From Pseudomonadota bacterium (GTDB lineage Bacteria > Pseudomonadota > Gammaproteobacteria > Burkholderiales > Rhodocyclaceae): a stretch of DNA of 64,000 nucleotides. Positions 35,267-44,500 of the stretch are shown piece by piece. The notes beneath the pieces are model-generated. The model did no database searches. It was given only the letters and a program-made list of their open reading frames with translations, and was not told where the DNA came from. The DNA is taken from NCBI GenBank assembly GCA_018261895.1, contig JAGTRT010000012.1:1-64000 (forward strand), written 5' to 3'. Made by a program: the position numbers and the translations under genes. Position 1 is the first letter of the stretch, and every line of letters starts with the position of its first letter.

Positions 35267-35290
35267 AATTCGAGTATTGTCGAATTATGG
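35263..35290. promoter_or_regulatory. Palindromic ArsR operator
   Basis: CCATAATTCGA, spacer GTATTG, TCGAATTATGG: a perfect 11-base inverted repeat with a six-base spacer. This 28-bp palindrome covers the arsR ATG (complement of CAT at 35264-35266), and there is no Shine-Dalgarno in front of that ATG, so the arsR message may be leaderless or start from a promoter inside the operator. Confidence 0.75.
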
Positions 35291-35369
35291 AAATAAGTCC
35301 ACCACCCAGGCTTGCTGAACGGCAGGAATCAAGATCGCCGGCCAGCCCGGACGGGAAAACGGGTCTTGC

Positions 35370-35403
35370 ACGGTCAACCGGAAAAAATGCTCAAAAATGA
35401 AAT
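35370..35403 (-). repeat. 33-bp dispersed repeat, copy 6
   Basis: Minus strand ATTTCATTTTTGAGC, a T-run, CCGGTTGACCGT; the AT-rich half is slightly degenerate (TGAGC for TGGCC). It directly follows the fccB terminator hairpin and supplies its T-tracts. Confidence 0.82.
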
Positions 35404-35431
35404 GGCGGCCGCCAGACTGCGCGGCCGCCAT
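35390..35431 (-). terminator. Rho-independent terminator of the fccB gene
   Basis: Minus strand ATGGCGGCCGC, short loop, GCGGCCGCCAT, then TTTCATTTTTGAGC: an 11-pair GC stem with T-runs. Starts 13 bases after the fccB stop, and its T-rich tail is the AT half of repeat copy 6. Confidence 0.75.
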
Positions 35432-35443
35432 CGAAGCGGAGGA

Positions 35444-36748
35444 TTACTTGAAGCTGTCGGCGAAGATACTGTCAGCCCAGGTAAACATGTCCTGGTAGCT
35501 GTCGCCGTTCACGCCGTTGCTTGGAGCCTCGCCCAAATCCACGCGATGCATGCCCTTGCCCTTCACGGCGCCGTTGACGTCGTAGATGTCGCCATAGATG
35601 AAATTGGCGGACAGCCACGATGCAGTGCGGCCCGTCACTGGGCTGTAACAAGCGGAACCGGTAGCCACGTTGGTGTCCAGCGCCTCGCCGCTCAGCGTAC
35701 GCAGAATGGCGTCGGCGCAAACCTTGGCTTGCGCGTTGGCCATATGCCCCGATTTCGGCACCGCCTTGCCATCACTGGCCGGCACCGCGCAGGAATCGCC
35801 AATGACATGGATGTTCGGGAAGGCCGCCGTGCCGTAACTCAAGGCATTGACCGGCACGAAACCGGCCGGATTGACCCCGAGGCTCGCCGCGATGCCGCCG
35901 GCCCGCTGGTTCGGGATGTAGTTGAGCACCTTGGCGTTGGTGATGTTCATGGCCGTGGTCGAAATGCTGCGTGTCGCGGAGTCGACGCTCAGTACCGTCG
36001 CGTTCCGCACATACTGGATACGGCCGGCATGCGTCACAGTAAAGGCATGGTTAAAGGCTTCCGGCTCGGCCTGGATGTCCGAATTGGCATCGAGGACGAT
36101 GACCTTGGCTCCCGTCCGTCCCTTCACCCGCAGGTAATCAGCCACCACACAGGCCCGCTCGTACGGTCCTGGCGGGCAACGATATGGCGCCTTGGGTACG
36201 GTCATGACGAAAGTATCGTTGGAACGCATGGCGGCCAACTGATTCTTCAGCAGCGTCGTCTGGGCACCGGCCTGCCAGGCATGCGGCGTCAGGTTCGGAT
36301 TCCAGTTGCCCGGGGCCGGCGAAAAATCGACGCCCGGCGACAGAACGAGATGGTCGTAATCGAGCACCCGATTGCCGCTGGAGGTTTGTACCGTCAGCCG
36401 GTTGCCGGCCGGGTCAATGCCCACCGCCTTGCCCTGGAGGAAGGAAACGCCGTGCGTCGTGCGCAGCGTATCGTAGCCCAGCGTGATGCGGCTCATCGAC
36501 AGCGCGCCAGTCACCACCAGGTTGGAAAGGATGCAGGAAATATGGTTGGGATTGGGATCGACCAGGGTGACCTGGACATTGCCGCCCCACATGCGCAGGT
36601 ATTTGGCTACCGTCGCGCCGCCGAAACCACCGCCGACGACGACCACGCGGGCACCGGTAACCGCCGCGCTGACAGCCTTGGGAATGGCCGCAAATGCTGC
36701 AATGGCGCCGGCCGACTTGAGGAAATCTCTTCTATTGAAACGATGCAT
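35444..36748 (-). CDS. fccB: Flavocytochrome c sulfide dehydrogenase, flavoprotein subunit
   Basis: A 434-residue exported FAD protein oxidising sulfide. Tat signal with NRRDFLKSAGAIAAFAAIP. FAD motif VVVVGGGFGGATVAKYLR; active-site disulfide cysteines fit HISCILSNLV and APYRCPPGPYERACVV; C-terminal FAD-binding IHVIGDSCAVP and SGHMANAQAKV; then the flavocytochrome c tail domain. CAGGAGATAAAC precedes the start. The frame is open ten codons upstream but the SD favours 36748. Next to the cytochrome subunit; with the rhodanese protein it points to sulfide handling. Confidence 0.9.
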   Translation of the reverse strand: MHRFNRRDFLKSAGAIAAFAAIPKAVSAAVTGARVVVVGGGFGGATVAKYLRMWGGNVQVTLVDPNPNHISCILSNLVVTGALSMSRITLGYDTLRTTHGVSFLQGKAVGIDPAGNRLTVQTSSGNRVLDYDHLVLSPGVDFSPAPGNWNPNLTPHAWQAGAQTTLLKNQLAAMRSNDTFVMTVPKAPYRCPPGPYERACVVADYLRVKGRTGAKVIVLDANSDIQAEPEAFNHAFTVTHAGRIQYVRNATVLSVDSATRSISTTAMNITNAKVLNYIPNQRAGGIAASLGVNPAGFVPVNALSYGTAAFPNIHVIGDSCAVPASDGKAVPKSGHMANAQAKVCADAILRTLSGEALDTNVATGSACYSPVTGRTASWLSANFIYGDIYDVNGAVKGKGMHRVDLGEAPSNGVNGDSYQDMFTWADSIFADSFK

Positions 36749-36764
36749 GTTTATCTCCTGAAAC

Positions 36765-37088
36765 TCAATCGCCGCCATTGCCCGGCAGGGTGGACAGATA
36801 TTCCGAAATCAGGCGCATCTGTTCGTCGGTATAGCCACGGGCCTGACGATCCATGATGCCCTCGACAGGACGCGACTTCATTTCCAGCAATTCGTTGTAG
36901 ATTTCGCGCGCCGACTTGCCGGCGATCTCGTCAAAACCCGGGCCATTGCCATTTGTGCCGTGGCACTGGGCGCACTGCGCAGCCAGCGTGCGGCCGGGTG
37001 GCGTAACCTGTGCCGAAACGGCAAGGCTCGCCAGGGCGAGCGGAATGCCGACCATCAGGGTCCGCAGGCGCAACATGTTTGGGCTCAT
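36765..37088 (-). CDS. fccA: Flavocytochrome c cytochrome subunit (monohaem type)
   Basis: A 107-residue exported cytochrome c. Signal peptide LMVGIPLALASLAVSAQ; haem motif C39-AQ-C42-H43; C-terminal RQARGYTDEQMRLISEYLS with the axial Met region around EIAGKS and MDRQAR. Seems to be a single-haem class I type, so smaller than the classical dihaem FccA of phototrophs. CGGAGG precedes the ATG; 16 bases separate its stop from the flavoprotein start, and both are in one operon, so it is the electron acceptor of FccB. Confidence 0.8.
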   Translation of the reverse strand: MSPNMLRLRTLMVGIPLALASLAVSAQVTPPGRTLAAQCAQCHGTNGNGPGFDEIAGKSAREIYNELLEMKSRPVEGIMDRQARGYTDEQMRLISEYLSTLPGNGGD

Positions 37089-37242
37089 AAAACCTCCGCT
37101 AATGATTCAAGGAACGAATGAACGTGGGCAAATTTTCCGCACAACCACTCGAACGGGATGCTCCCACATTGCGAGGAATCCGATAGATGTCGTCCGCCCC
37201 CGACACTTTTGATCGTCGGCGCTCTGGCATACGATAGACACC

Positions 37243-38679
37243 ATGAATCGCTACCCGCGCACTTTCCTGCAGCTGATCACCTTCGGCCACGTCCTCTTCG
37301 GCCTGCCCTTGCTGATCGCCGCGGCCTACGTGTTCATCAAGCTCGACACGCTCAACGAGCACTATCAGCGGGCGATCGAACATGCCTCGTCCTCGTCGTC
37401 GCTGCGCGGCGAGCTGAGCGAAGACCTGCTGCACATGGAACGCAGCCTGCGCCGGCATATGGTGCTCAAGGATGCCGATTCGCTGTCCGACTACGCCCGC
37501 GTGCGCGCTGACTGGCGCAGCAACATCGAAGCGCTGGCCCGCCTGACCCCGCTCACCGCGGAGATGGTGAACGAGCTGACGGAACAGCTCGATCTCGAAC
37601 AGAAGGCCTATCTGGCCGTACGCGAGGGCGGCCGGATCGAAGCCCTCGATACGGTGCTGGCCGACATCCGCCAGCGGTCGCAAAAGAGCCTGCGCGACGC
37701 GCAGGGCGTCATCGACCGCGAGCAGCGCCAGTTTCTCGATGAATCGAACACCCTGCGTACCCACCTCCTGCTCTCGGCCGGCCTCGCCGCGCTGTTCGCC
37801 ATTTGCTGCCTGTGGGCCATCCGCAGCCTGCTGGCCCGCCTCATCAGCCGCTTCGAAAAAGCCTTGATCCGCCTGGGCAAAGGCGAGCTGCAGACGGCCA
37901 TCGAGCTGGATGGCCCCGGCGACCTGCGCTGGCTGGGCCGCTGGCTGGAGTGGCTCAGGAAGCGCCTGCTCTCGCTTGAAGAAGCGCGGGCCCAAGTCCT
38001 GCGCCACGTCTCGCACGAACTCAAGACGCCGCTCGCCGCCATGCACGAAGGTGCCTCCCTGCTCAGCGAGGAAGTCCCCGGCCCGCTCAGCGCCGAACAA
38101 CGCCGGATCGTCGGCATCCTGCAGGGCAATTCGCGGCGTCTGCAGGATCTCATCGACGGGCTCCTGCGCCTGCAACAGGCCGGCCATGCTGCGGAACGCA
38201 TCGCGCACGAAACCATCCGCTTCGACCAATTGATCGCGCAGGTTGTCGAAACCATGCACCTGATCGCGGCGGAGCGGAATATCCGCTTCGACTGCGAACT
38301 GGCCGACACGACCATCGTGGCGGGCCGCGAGCCCCTGCTCACCATCGTTCACAACCTGCTGGCCAATGCGCTGAAGTTTTCACCGCCCGACAGCCGGGTC
38401 AAAATCAGCCTCAACCACGACAACACCCGTGCGATACTGGACGTCGAAGATCAGGGTCCCGGTGTCGCCAGGGACGATGCGGCACGGATCTTCGAGCCGT
38501 TCTTCCGAAGCAGCGCGGCGCGTCACGTTGCCGGTGTCGGTCTCGGCCTGGCCATCGCACGCGAATTCGTGCTGGCGCACCGAGGCGAACTAAAATTGAT
38601 GACGTCGACGGCCGGCGCCCACTTCCGCGTCATCCTGCCGCTGAAAGCCACCTACCTGAGACAACTCCCCAATGAATGA
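37243..38679 (+). CDS. Sensor histidine kinase, QseE/GlrK-like
   Basis: A 478-residue membrane kinase. TM at about 13-33, a helical periplasmic or four-helix-bundle domain rich in Leu/Glu to about 165, TM at about 167-186, HAMP, HisKA with LRHVSHELKTPLAAMHEG, HATPase with NLLANALKFSPP, DVEDQGPGV and GVGLGLAIAREF. The gene order kinase - small lipoprotein - Fis-type response regulator is that of qseE-qseG-qseF. The signal is unknown. It starts 154 bases from the divergent fccA start; that gap shows nothing I can name. Confidence 0.88.
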   Translation: MNRYPRTFLQLITFGHVLFGLPLLIAAAYVFIKLDTLNEHYQRAIEHASSSSSLRGELSEDLLHMERSLRRHMVLKDADSLSDYARVRADWRSNIEALARLTPLTAEMVNELTEQLDLEQKAYLAVREGGRIEALDTVLADIRQRSQKSLRDAQGVIDREQRQFLDESNTLRTHLLLSAGLAALFAICCLWAIRSLLARLISRFEKALIRLGKGELQTAIELDGPGDLRWLGRWLEWLRKRLLSLEEARAQVLRHVSHELKTPLAAMHEGASLLSEEVPGPLSAEQRRIVGILQGNSRRLQDLIDGLLRLQQAGHAAERIAHETIRFDQLIAQVVETMHLIAAERNIRFDCELADTTIVAGREPLLTIVHNLLANALKFSPPDSRVKISLNHDNTRAILDVEDQGPGVARDDAARIFEPFFRSSAARHVAGVGLGLAIAREFVLAHRGELKLMTSTAGAHFRVILPLKATYLRQLPNE

Positions 38680-39032
38680 GTCCGTATAACATGCTGAAAA
38701 CCTGCCGTTGCCTCCTGCTCTTCGCTGCCCTTGGCGGCGGACTGGCCGGCTGCGCCACCACCGACGACAACCCGGGTGCCGCCGACGTAACCGACGCCAC
38801 GCCCAGCCCGACCCGTTCTCCCGCCGACATCCAGAAAATCAGCGAACTGGAGCGCCAGTTGCTGCGCGAACAGCGCCAGTGCGTCGCCGACAAGCGTCGG
38901 CTCGAGCTTTCGCTCAAGGATTCGCAAAAGCAGATCGAGGAACTGCAGAAAAAATACGATGACCTGCAGAAGAAACTGGATGCGCTCCTGATCATCGACC
39001 GCGACCTGCGCAACCGTTCCCGGAGTCGCTGA
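38676..39032 (+). CDS. QseG-like coiled-coil lipoprotein
   Basis: A 118-residue predicted lipoprotein. Signal MLKTCRCLLLFAALGGGLAGC (lipobox LAGC) after a possible five-residue lead MSPYN; ATG 38676 overlaps the kinase stop (ATGA), while ATG 38691 would start at MLKTC. After a Pro/Thr-rich linker comes a helix with heptads (ISELERQLLREQRQCVAD ... KQIEELQKKYDDLQKKLD). It fits the QseG slot, an outer-membrane lipoprotein linked to the kinase. Stop adjoins the regulator start (TGAATG). Confidence 0.8.
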   Translation: MSPYNMLKTCRCLLLFAALGGGLAGCATTDDNPGAADVTDATPSPTRSPADIQKISELERQLLREQRQCVADKRRLELSLKDSQKQIEELQKKYDDLQKKLDALLIIDRDLRNRSRSR

Positions 39033-40364
39033 ATGGGGCAGGCAGCCCGTATCCTGGTGGTTGACGACGATCAGGACATGCTGCACCTCATCGGCGTGCG
39101 CCTCAGCGCGGCCGGCTACGAGGTTGCCGAGGCCGATTCCGGCGAATCCGCCCTCATCAGTTTCCGCGCCCATCGCCCGCAAATGGTCATCACCGACCTG
39201 CGCATGGGCAACATGGACGGCCTCACCCTGTTCGATCACCTGCAGGCCGAAGCGCCCACCGTGCCGGTCATGATACTGACCGCCCACGGCACGATCCCGG
39301 ATGCCGTCGCCGCCACCCGGCGCGGCGTCTTCAGTTTCCTGACCAAACCCTTCGACGGCCAGGAACTGCTGCGCCGCGTCGCCGACGGTATCCGCCTGTC
39401 GCCGACACTCGATCCGGCCGACAGCGCTGCGCAGTGGCGCAGCGAACTCCTGAGCGTCAATGTCCGCATGGAAGAATTGCTGCGCCAGGCCCGCCGCGTC
39501 GCCGAAGAACAACGGAGCGCCCTGCTGATCGGCCCGAGCGGCGCCGGCAAGACCACCCTGGCGCGCGCCATTCACCGGGCCGGACCGCGCGCCGACCGGC
39601 CCTTCGTCACCTTTTCCTGCACCGATCACCCGGTCGCCGAGCAGGAACAGATGCTCATCCCCAACAGCCCGCAATGCGTCTGTGCCCAGGCTGACGGCGG
39701 TGTGCTCTACCTGCAGGACGTCGGCGCCCTGTCGCACATCGCCCAGGGCCGGCTGTTTACGCTCTTGCTCGCCCAGCTGCAGGGTGGCGACCCGCTGCAT
39801 CGCCTCGAATCCCCGGGCGACACGCCCGGCCTGCCGGATGTCCAGGTCATCGCCGCCAGCCCGCGCCCGCTCGACACCCCGGTTGCCGAAGGCCGTTTCC
39901 GCAGCGAGCTCTACTACCTCCTCTGCCGCACGACCCTCAACGTACCGCCGCTCAGCGAGCGCTGCGAAGACATCCCGGTGCTGGCCAGCCATTTCCTGAA
40001 CGGATTCGCCCCCGGCAAATCGCTCGCCCCCGAAGCCGTCGCCGCGCTTGAGGAAGGCGGCTGGCCGGGCAATGTCCGCCAGCTGCGCAACATCATCGAA
40101 CGCGTGGCCAGCGCATGCCTGACCCCGGTTATCCCGGAATCCGCCGTGCGCCGGGCCATGCGCGAACTCGAGGACGGCAACCTGATGGCACTCGACGACG
40201 CCCGCCGCGAATTCGAACGCGACTATCTCGTCCGCCTGCTGCAGAGCACGGCCGGCAACGTCTCGCAGGCCGCCCGCATCGCCCAGCGCAATCGCACCGA
40301 ATTCTACAAGCTGCTGGGCCGGCATGACCTCGACCCGGCCCACTTCAAGCGGCATTTCCGATAA
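39033..40364 (+). CDS. Response regulator, QseF/GlrR-like, with a degenerate AAA+ domain
   Basis: A 443-residue REC - AAA+ - Fis-type HTH protein. REC: VVDDDQDMLHL, phospho-Asp D55 in ITDLRMGNMDGL. AAA+: Walker A GPSGAGKTTLARAIH at about 166-180. Where NtrC-type proteins have the GAFTGA loop, this one reads EQEQMLIPNSPQCVCAQADGG with no GAFTGA, and Walker B is VLYLQDVGAL instead of the usual LFLDEIG. The rest (ELYYLLCRTTLNVPPLSERCEDIP, GNVRQLRNIIERV) is well kept. HTH: AGNVSQAARIAQRNRTEFYKLL. So it is of bacterial-enhancer-binding descent but probably does not activate sigma54 in the normal way. Confidence 0.85.
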   Translation: MGQAARILVVDDDQDMLHLIGVRLSAAGYEVAEADSGESALISFRAHRPQMVITDLRMGNMDGLTLFDHLQAEAPTVPVMILTAHGTIPDAVAATRRGVFSFLTKPFDGQELLRRVADGIRLSPTLDPADSAAQWRSELLSVNVRMEELLRQARRVAEEQRSALLIGPSGAGKTTLARAIHRAGPRADRPFVTFSCTDHPVAEQEQMLIPNSPQCVCAQADGGVLYLQDVGALSHIAQGRLFTLLLAQLQGGDPLHRLESPGDTPGLPDVQVIAASPRPLDTPVAEGRFRSELYYLLCRTTLNVPPLSERCEDIPVLASHFLNGFAPGKSLAPEAVAALEEGGWPGNVRQLRNIIERVASACLTPVIPESAVRRAMRELEDGNLMALDDARREFERDYLVRLLQSTAGNVSQAARIAQRNRTEFYKLLGRHDLDPAHFKRHFR

Positions 40365-40382
40365 TCAACAAACATCGCCGGT

Positions 40383-40399
40383 CTTAAGTCGGGCTTAAG
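40383..40399. promoter_or_regulatory. Direct repeat CTTAAG-N5-CTTAAG before the efflux operon
   Basis: Two CTTAAG hexamers start 11 bases apart, a spacing used by OmpR-family regulators on direct repeats. Located in the 80-base gap before the efflux adaptor gene, about 45 bases upstream of its ATG. CTTAAG is itself a palindrome, so chance is possible, but AT-rich hexamers are scarce in this sequence. Confidence 0.35.
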
Positions 40400-40444
40400 C
40401 TCCAGCCCCTAAACTGGCGTGGCCCTGTTCTGGATGAATAACCC

Positions 40445-41527
40445 ATGCCCCGTCGCGTTTTCAATTTTGGCCTTTTTTTCCTGTTGACCGTAACAACCGC
40501 GCTGCACGCCGAGGAAAGCCGCATTACCCTGCAAGCCGCGCAAATCAAGGCGCTCGGCATTGATATCGCGGTAGCCGGCCAGATTGCTGGCGGGCGCGAT
40601 GGCAGTTATCCGGCCCAGGTCCGTGTGCCGAACGAGCAGATGCGCGTCGTCGCGGCGCCGGTCGGCGGCATGGTTGAAATGCTCGCCGTGGCGCCCGGCT
40701 CGACCGTCAAGCGCGGCCAGGTCGTCGCCCACCTGAGCAGCCAGCAGGCGCTGGAACTCCAGCGCGACGCGCTGCAGGCTGGCAGCCAGTCCTCCCTCAT
40801 GCAACAGAATCTGAAACGCGACGAACAACTCTTTGCCGAAGGCCTGATCGCCGAAAGCCGCCTGCAGGCCACCCGCGCCGCCGCCGCCCAGGCCGGCGCC
40901 CAGGCCAGCGAACGGCGTCAGGGCCTGGCCCTGGCCGGCGCCGCCCCAGGCAAGCTCGGCGGCCAACTGGCCCTGACCGCGCCCATCGACGGCGTCGTCC
41001 TCGAACAGGGTGCGCAACTCGGCCAGCGCGTCGAAAGCTCGGCGCTGATCTACCGCATCGCCAGACTCAGCCCGCTGTGGCTGGAAATCCAGGCCCCGGT
41101 CACGGTCGCCGCCACGCTGCGCGAAGGCAGCGCTGTCAAGATCGCCAACAGCGAGGTCACCGGCAAGCTCATCGCCATCGGCCGCGCTGTCGATGCGGCC
41201 AGCCAGACCGTGCTGCTCCGCGCCGAAGTCGGCAAGGGGGCAGAGACGTTGCGCCCCGGCCAGGTCATCGAAGTCGAAATCGCCGGCCCGGCCAGCCAGT
41301 TGCAGCGCCTGCCGGCCACCGCGCTGGCCCGCAATCAGGGCAAGACCTTCGCTTTCGTCCAGGCGAGCAGCGACGACAAGGGCGTCGTCTTCGTCGCCCG
41401 GCCGGTCAAAGTAGTCAGCCAGGGCGGCGACAGCGTCACCGTCGACGGCGTGAAGGCTGGCGAGAAGGTCGCCATCAAGGGCGTTTCCGGCCTCAAGGCC
41501 ATGCTGACGGGCGTGGGTAGCGAATAA
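40445..41527 (+). CDS. RND metal-efflux periplasmic adaptor (CusB/CzcB type)
   Basis: A 360-residue membrane-fusion protein linking the RND pump and the outer-membrane channel. Residues about 5-16 (VFNFGLFFLLTV) are written by repeat copy 7 and, with TTALHAEE after it, form the signal peptide. Then the biotinyl-lipoyl halves (VAAPVGGMVEMLAVAPGSTVKRGQ and TAPIDGVVLEQGAQLGQRV split in the text), an alpha-hairpin of about residues 100-150, and a beta-barrel/MPD C-terminal. No metal-binding Met cluster as in CusB was seen. Starts at ATG 40445; the stop overlaps the pump start by one base. Confidence 0.88.
   Translation: MPRRVFNFGLFFLLTVTTALHAEESRITLQAAQIKALGIDIAVAGQIAGGRDGSYPAQVRVPNEQMRVVAAPVGGMVEMLAVAPGSTVKRGQVVAHLSSQQALELQRDALQAGSQSSLMQQNLKRDEQLFAEGLIAESRLQATRAAAAQAGAQASERRQGLALAGAAPGKLGGQLALTAPIDGVVLEQGAQLGQRVESSALIYRIARLSPLWLEIQAPVTVAATLREGSAVKIANSEVTGKLIAIGRAVDAASQTVLLRAEVGKGAETLRPGQVIEVEIAGPASQLQRLPATALARNQGKTFAFVQASSDDKGVVFVARPVKVVSQGGDSVTVDGVKAGEKVAIKGVSGLKAMLTGVGSE
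40458..40491 (+). repeat. 33-bp dispersed repeat, copy 7, inside the adaptor signal peptide
   Basis: TTTTCAATTTTGGCC, a T-run, CCTGTTGACCGT (one change, T for G, in the core). Translated in frame as FNFGLFFLLTV, the hydrophobic part of the adaptor's export signal. Confidence 0.85.
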
Positions 41528-44500
41528 TGCTCGACGCCCTGATCCGTTTCTCGCTGACCCAGCGCCTCTTGGTGCTGGTGCTCACGGTCATGCTCGTCGG
41601 CGCCGGCGTGCAGGCTTTCCTCGGGCTGCCCATCGACGCCTTCCCGGACGTCTCGACGACGCAGGTCAAGATCATTCTCAAGGCCCCCGGCATGACGCCG
41701 GAAGAGGTCGAAACGCGCCTCGCCGTGCCGGTCGAGCAGGAACTGCTCGGCATCCCGCACCAGAAGCTGCTGCGCTCGGTTTCGAAATACGCGCTGACCG
41801 ACATCACCCTCGACTTCGAGGACGGCACCGACATCTACTGGGCGCGCCAGCAGGTCGGCGAGCGCCTCGCCGCGGCCATGGGCAACCTGCCGCCCGGAGC
41901 AACCGGCGGCATGGCGCCGATCACCACGCCGCTCGGCGAAATGTTCATGTTCACCATCGAGGGCGAGCTCTCGCTGGCCGACAAGCGCGCCCTGCTCGAC
42001 TGGGTGATCCGCCCGCAACTGCGCACCGTGCCCGGCGTCGCGGACGTCAACAGCCTGGGCGGCGAGGTGCGCACCTTCGAGATCGTGCCCAATCCGCAGA
42101 GCCTGGCCGCCCGTGGCCTGGCGCTCAAGGATCTGCAGACGGTGCTCGAAACGAACAACCGCAACGACGGCGCCGGCCGCCTTAACGACGGCGAGGAATC
42201 GCTGCTGGTCCGCGCCGAGGGTGCGATTGCCACGGTCGATGACGTCAAGTCCATTGTTTTGCAGGCCAGGGACGGCGCCGTGGTGCGCGTCGCCGATGTC
42301 GCCGAGGTCCGCCTCGGCGCCCTGACCCGCTACGGCGCGGTGACCAAGAGTGGCAATGGCGAAGCGGTCGAAGGGCTGGTTCTCGGCCTGCGCGGCGCCA
42401 ATGCGCAGAGCGTGGTCGAAGGCGTCAAGGCACGGCTGGCCGAGATCGCGCCGACCCTGCCGCCCGGCGTCACCATCGAGCCGTTCTACGACCGTTCCAA
42501 TCTGGTCGGCCGTGCCGTCGGCACCGTTTCCAAGGCGCTGCTCGAAGCCATCGTCCTCGTTGTCTTTCTGCTTCTCGCCTTCCTCGGCAACCTGCGCGCC
42601 GCGCTGGTCGTCGCGCTCATGCTGCCGCTGTCGGCGCTCGCCACCTTCATTTTGATGCGCATGTACGGCCTGTCGGCCAACCTCATGAGCCTCGGCGGCC
42701 TGGCCATCGCCATCGGCATGCTGGTCGACGCGGCTGTCGTCGTTGTCGAAAACGTCGAGAGCCAGCTCGCCGAAGCCCAGGAAAACCTGCCGACGCTGCA
42801 CCTGATCTACCGCGCCGCCCGCGAAGTCGCCTCACCGGTCACCTCGGGCATCGTCATCATCATCATCGTCTTCCTGCCGCTGCTCACGCTGCAGGGGCTC
42901 GAAGGCAAGATGTTCGGTCCGGTCGCGCTGACCATCGTCTTCGCGCTGGCCTCGTCGCTCCTGCTCTCGCTGACCGTCGTGCCGGTGCTCGCCTCCTACC
43001 TGATCAAGCGCGGTGTGCATCACGAGCCGTGGCTGGTCAAGAAGCTGGCCGCCATCTACGACCGCACGCTGAGCACTGCCCTCAACAACAGCCGGACCTT
43101 CATGATCGCCGCGACCATCGCGCTGGCTGCCGCGGCCGGCGCCTTCCTGCTGCTCGGCAAGAGCTTCATGCCGACCATGGACGAGGGCGACATGATCATG
43201 CAGCTCGAAAAGCTGCCGTCCATCGGCATCGACCAGACCATCGCCATCGACAGCCGCGTCCAGCAGGCCATCCTGGCCGAAGTGCCGGAGATCAAGTCCA
43301 TCGTCGCCCGCGCCGGTTCGGACGAACTCGGCCTTGACCCGATGGGCCTCAACCAGACCGACACCTTCATGGTCCTCCAGCCGCGCGACACCTGGCGGAA
43401 ACCGGACCCGGCCTGGCTGGCCGACCAGCTGCGCGCCGTCATGGAGAATTTCCCGGGCATCGGTTATTCCTTCACCCAGCCCATCGACATGCGTGTCTCG
43501 GAAATGCTGACCGGCGTGCGCGGCGACCTGGCCATCAAGATTTTCGGCCCCGACCTCGCCACGCTGAACCGCCTGTCGAACGAGATCGTCGCCGCCGTCA
43601 AGAAGGTGCCGGGCGCCGAGGACACCTTCACGCTCAAGAACGACGGCGTGCAGTACCTCAAGATTGCCGTCGATCGCCTGGCGGCCGGCCGCATCGGACT
43701 CAACGTCGACGACATCCAGAACGACCTCAAGGCCCTGCTCGAAGGCCGCAACGTCGGCGTCGTCATCGAACAGGGACGCCGTGTGCCGGTCGTCCTGCGC
43801 GGTCCGACCAGCCTGCTCAACTCGCCGGCCGACTTCGAGGCCCTGCGCATCTCGGTCCCGGGCGGCGGCAGCGTGCCGCTGGCCAACGTCGCCAAGATTG
43901 CCCGCATCGACGGCCCGGTCAAGGTCGACCGCGAAAACGCCCAACGTTACGTCGTCGTCCAGTCCAATGTGCGCGACCGCGACCTCGTCGGTTTCGTCGA
44001 CGAAGCGCGCGCCGCCGTGGCCCGCGACGTCAAGCTGCCGAACGGCTACCGCCTGGCCTGGGGCGGCCAGTTCGAGAACCAGCAACGCGCCGCGGCCCGC
44101 CTCATGATCGTCGTGCCGGTGGCGTTGGCACTCATCTTCTTCCTGCTCTTCTCGACCTTCCGCTCGGTACGCCAGGCCCTGCTCGTCCTCTCCAACATCC
44201 CCTTCGCCATGATCGGCGGCGTCTTCGGCCTGCTCATCTCGGGCGAATACCTGTCGGTACCGGCCTCGGTCGGCTTCATCGCCCTGCTCGGTATCGCCGT
44301 GCTCAACGGCGTGGTGATGGTGACCTACTTCAACCAGCTGCTGGCCCGCGGCATGGCAGTCGGCGAGGTCGTCGTCGAGGGCGCCAAACGCCGCCTGCGG
44401 CCGGTCATGATGACCGCCAGCATCGCCGCCTTCGGCCTCGTGCCCATGCTCTTCGCCACCGGCCCCGGTTCCGAGGTGCAGCGTCCGCTGGCCATCGTCG

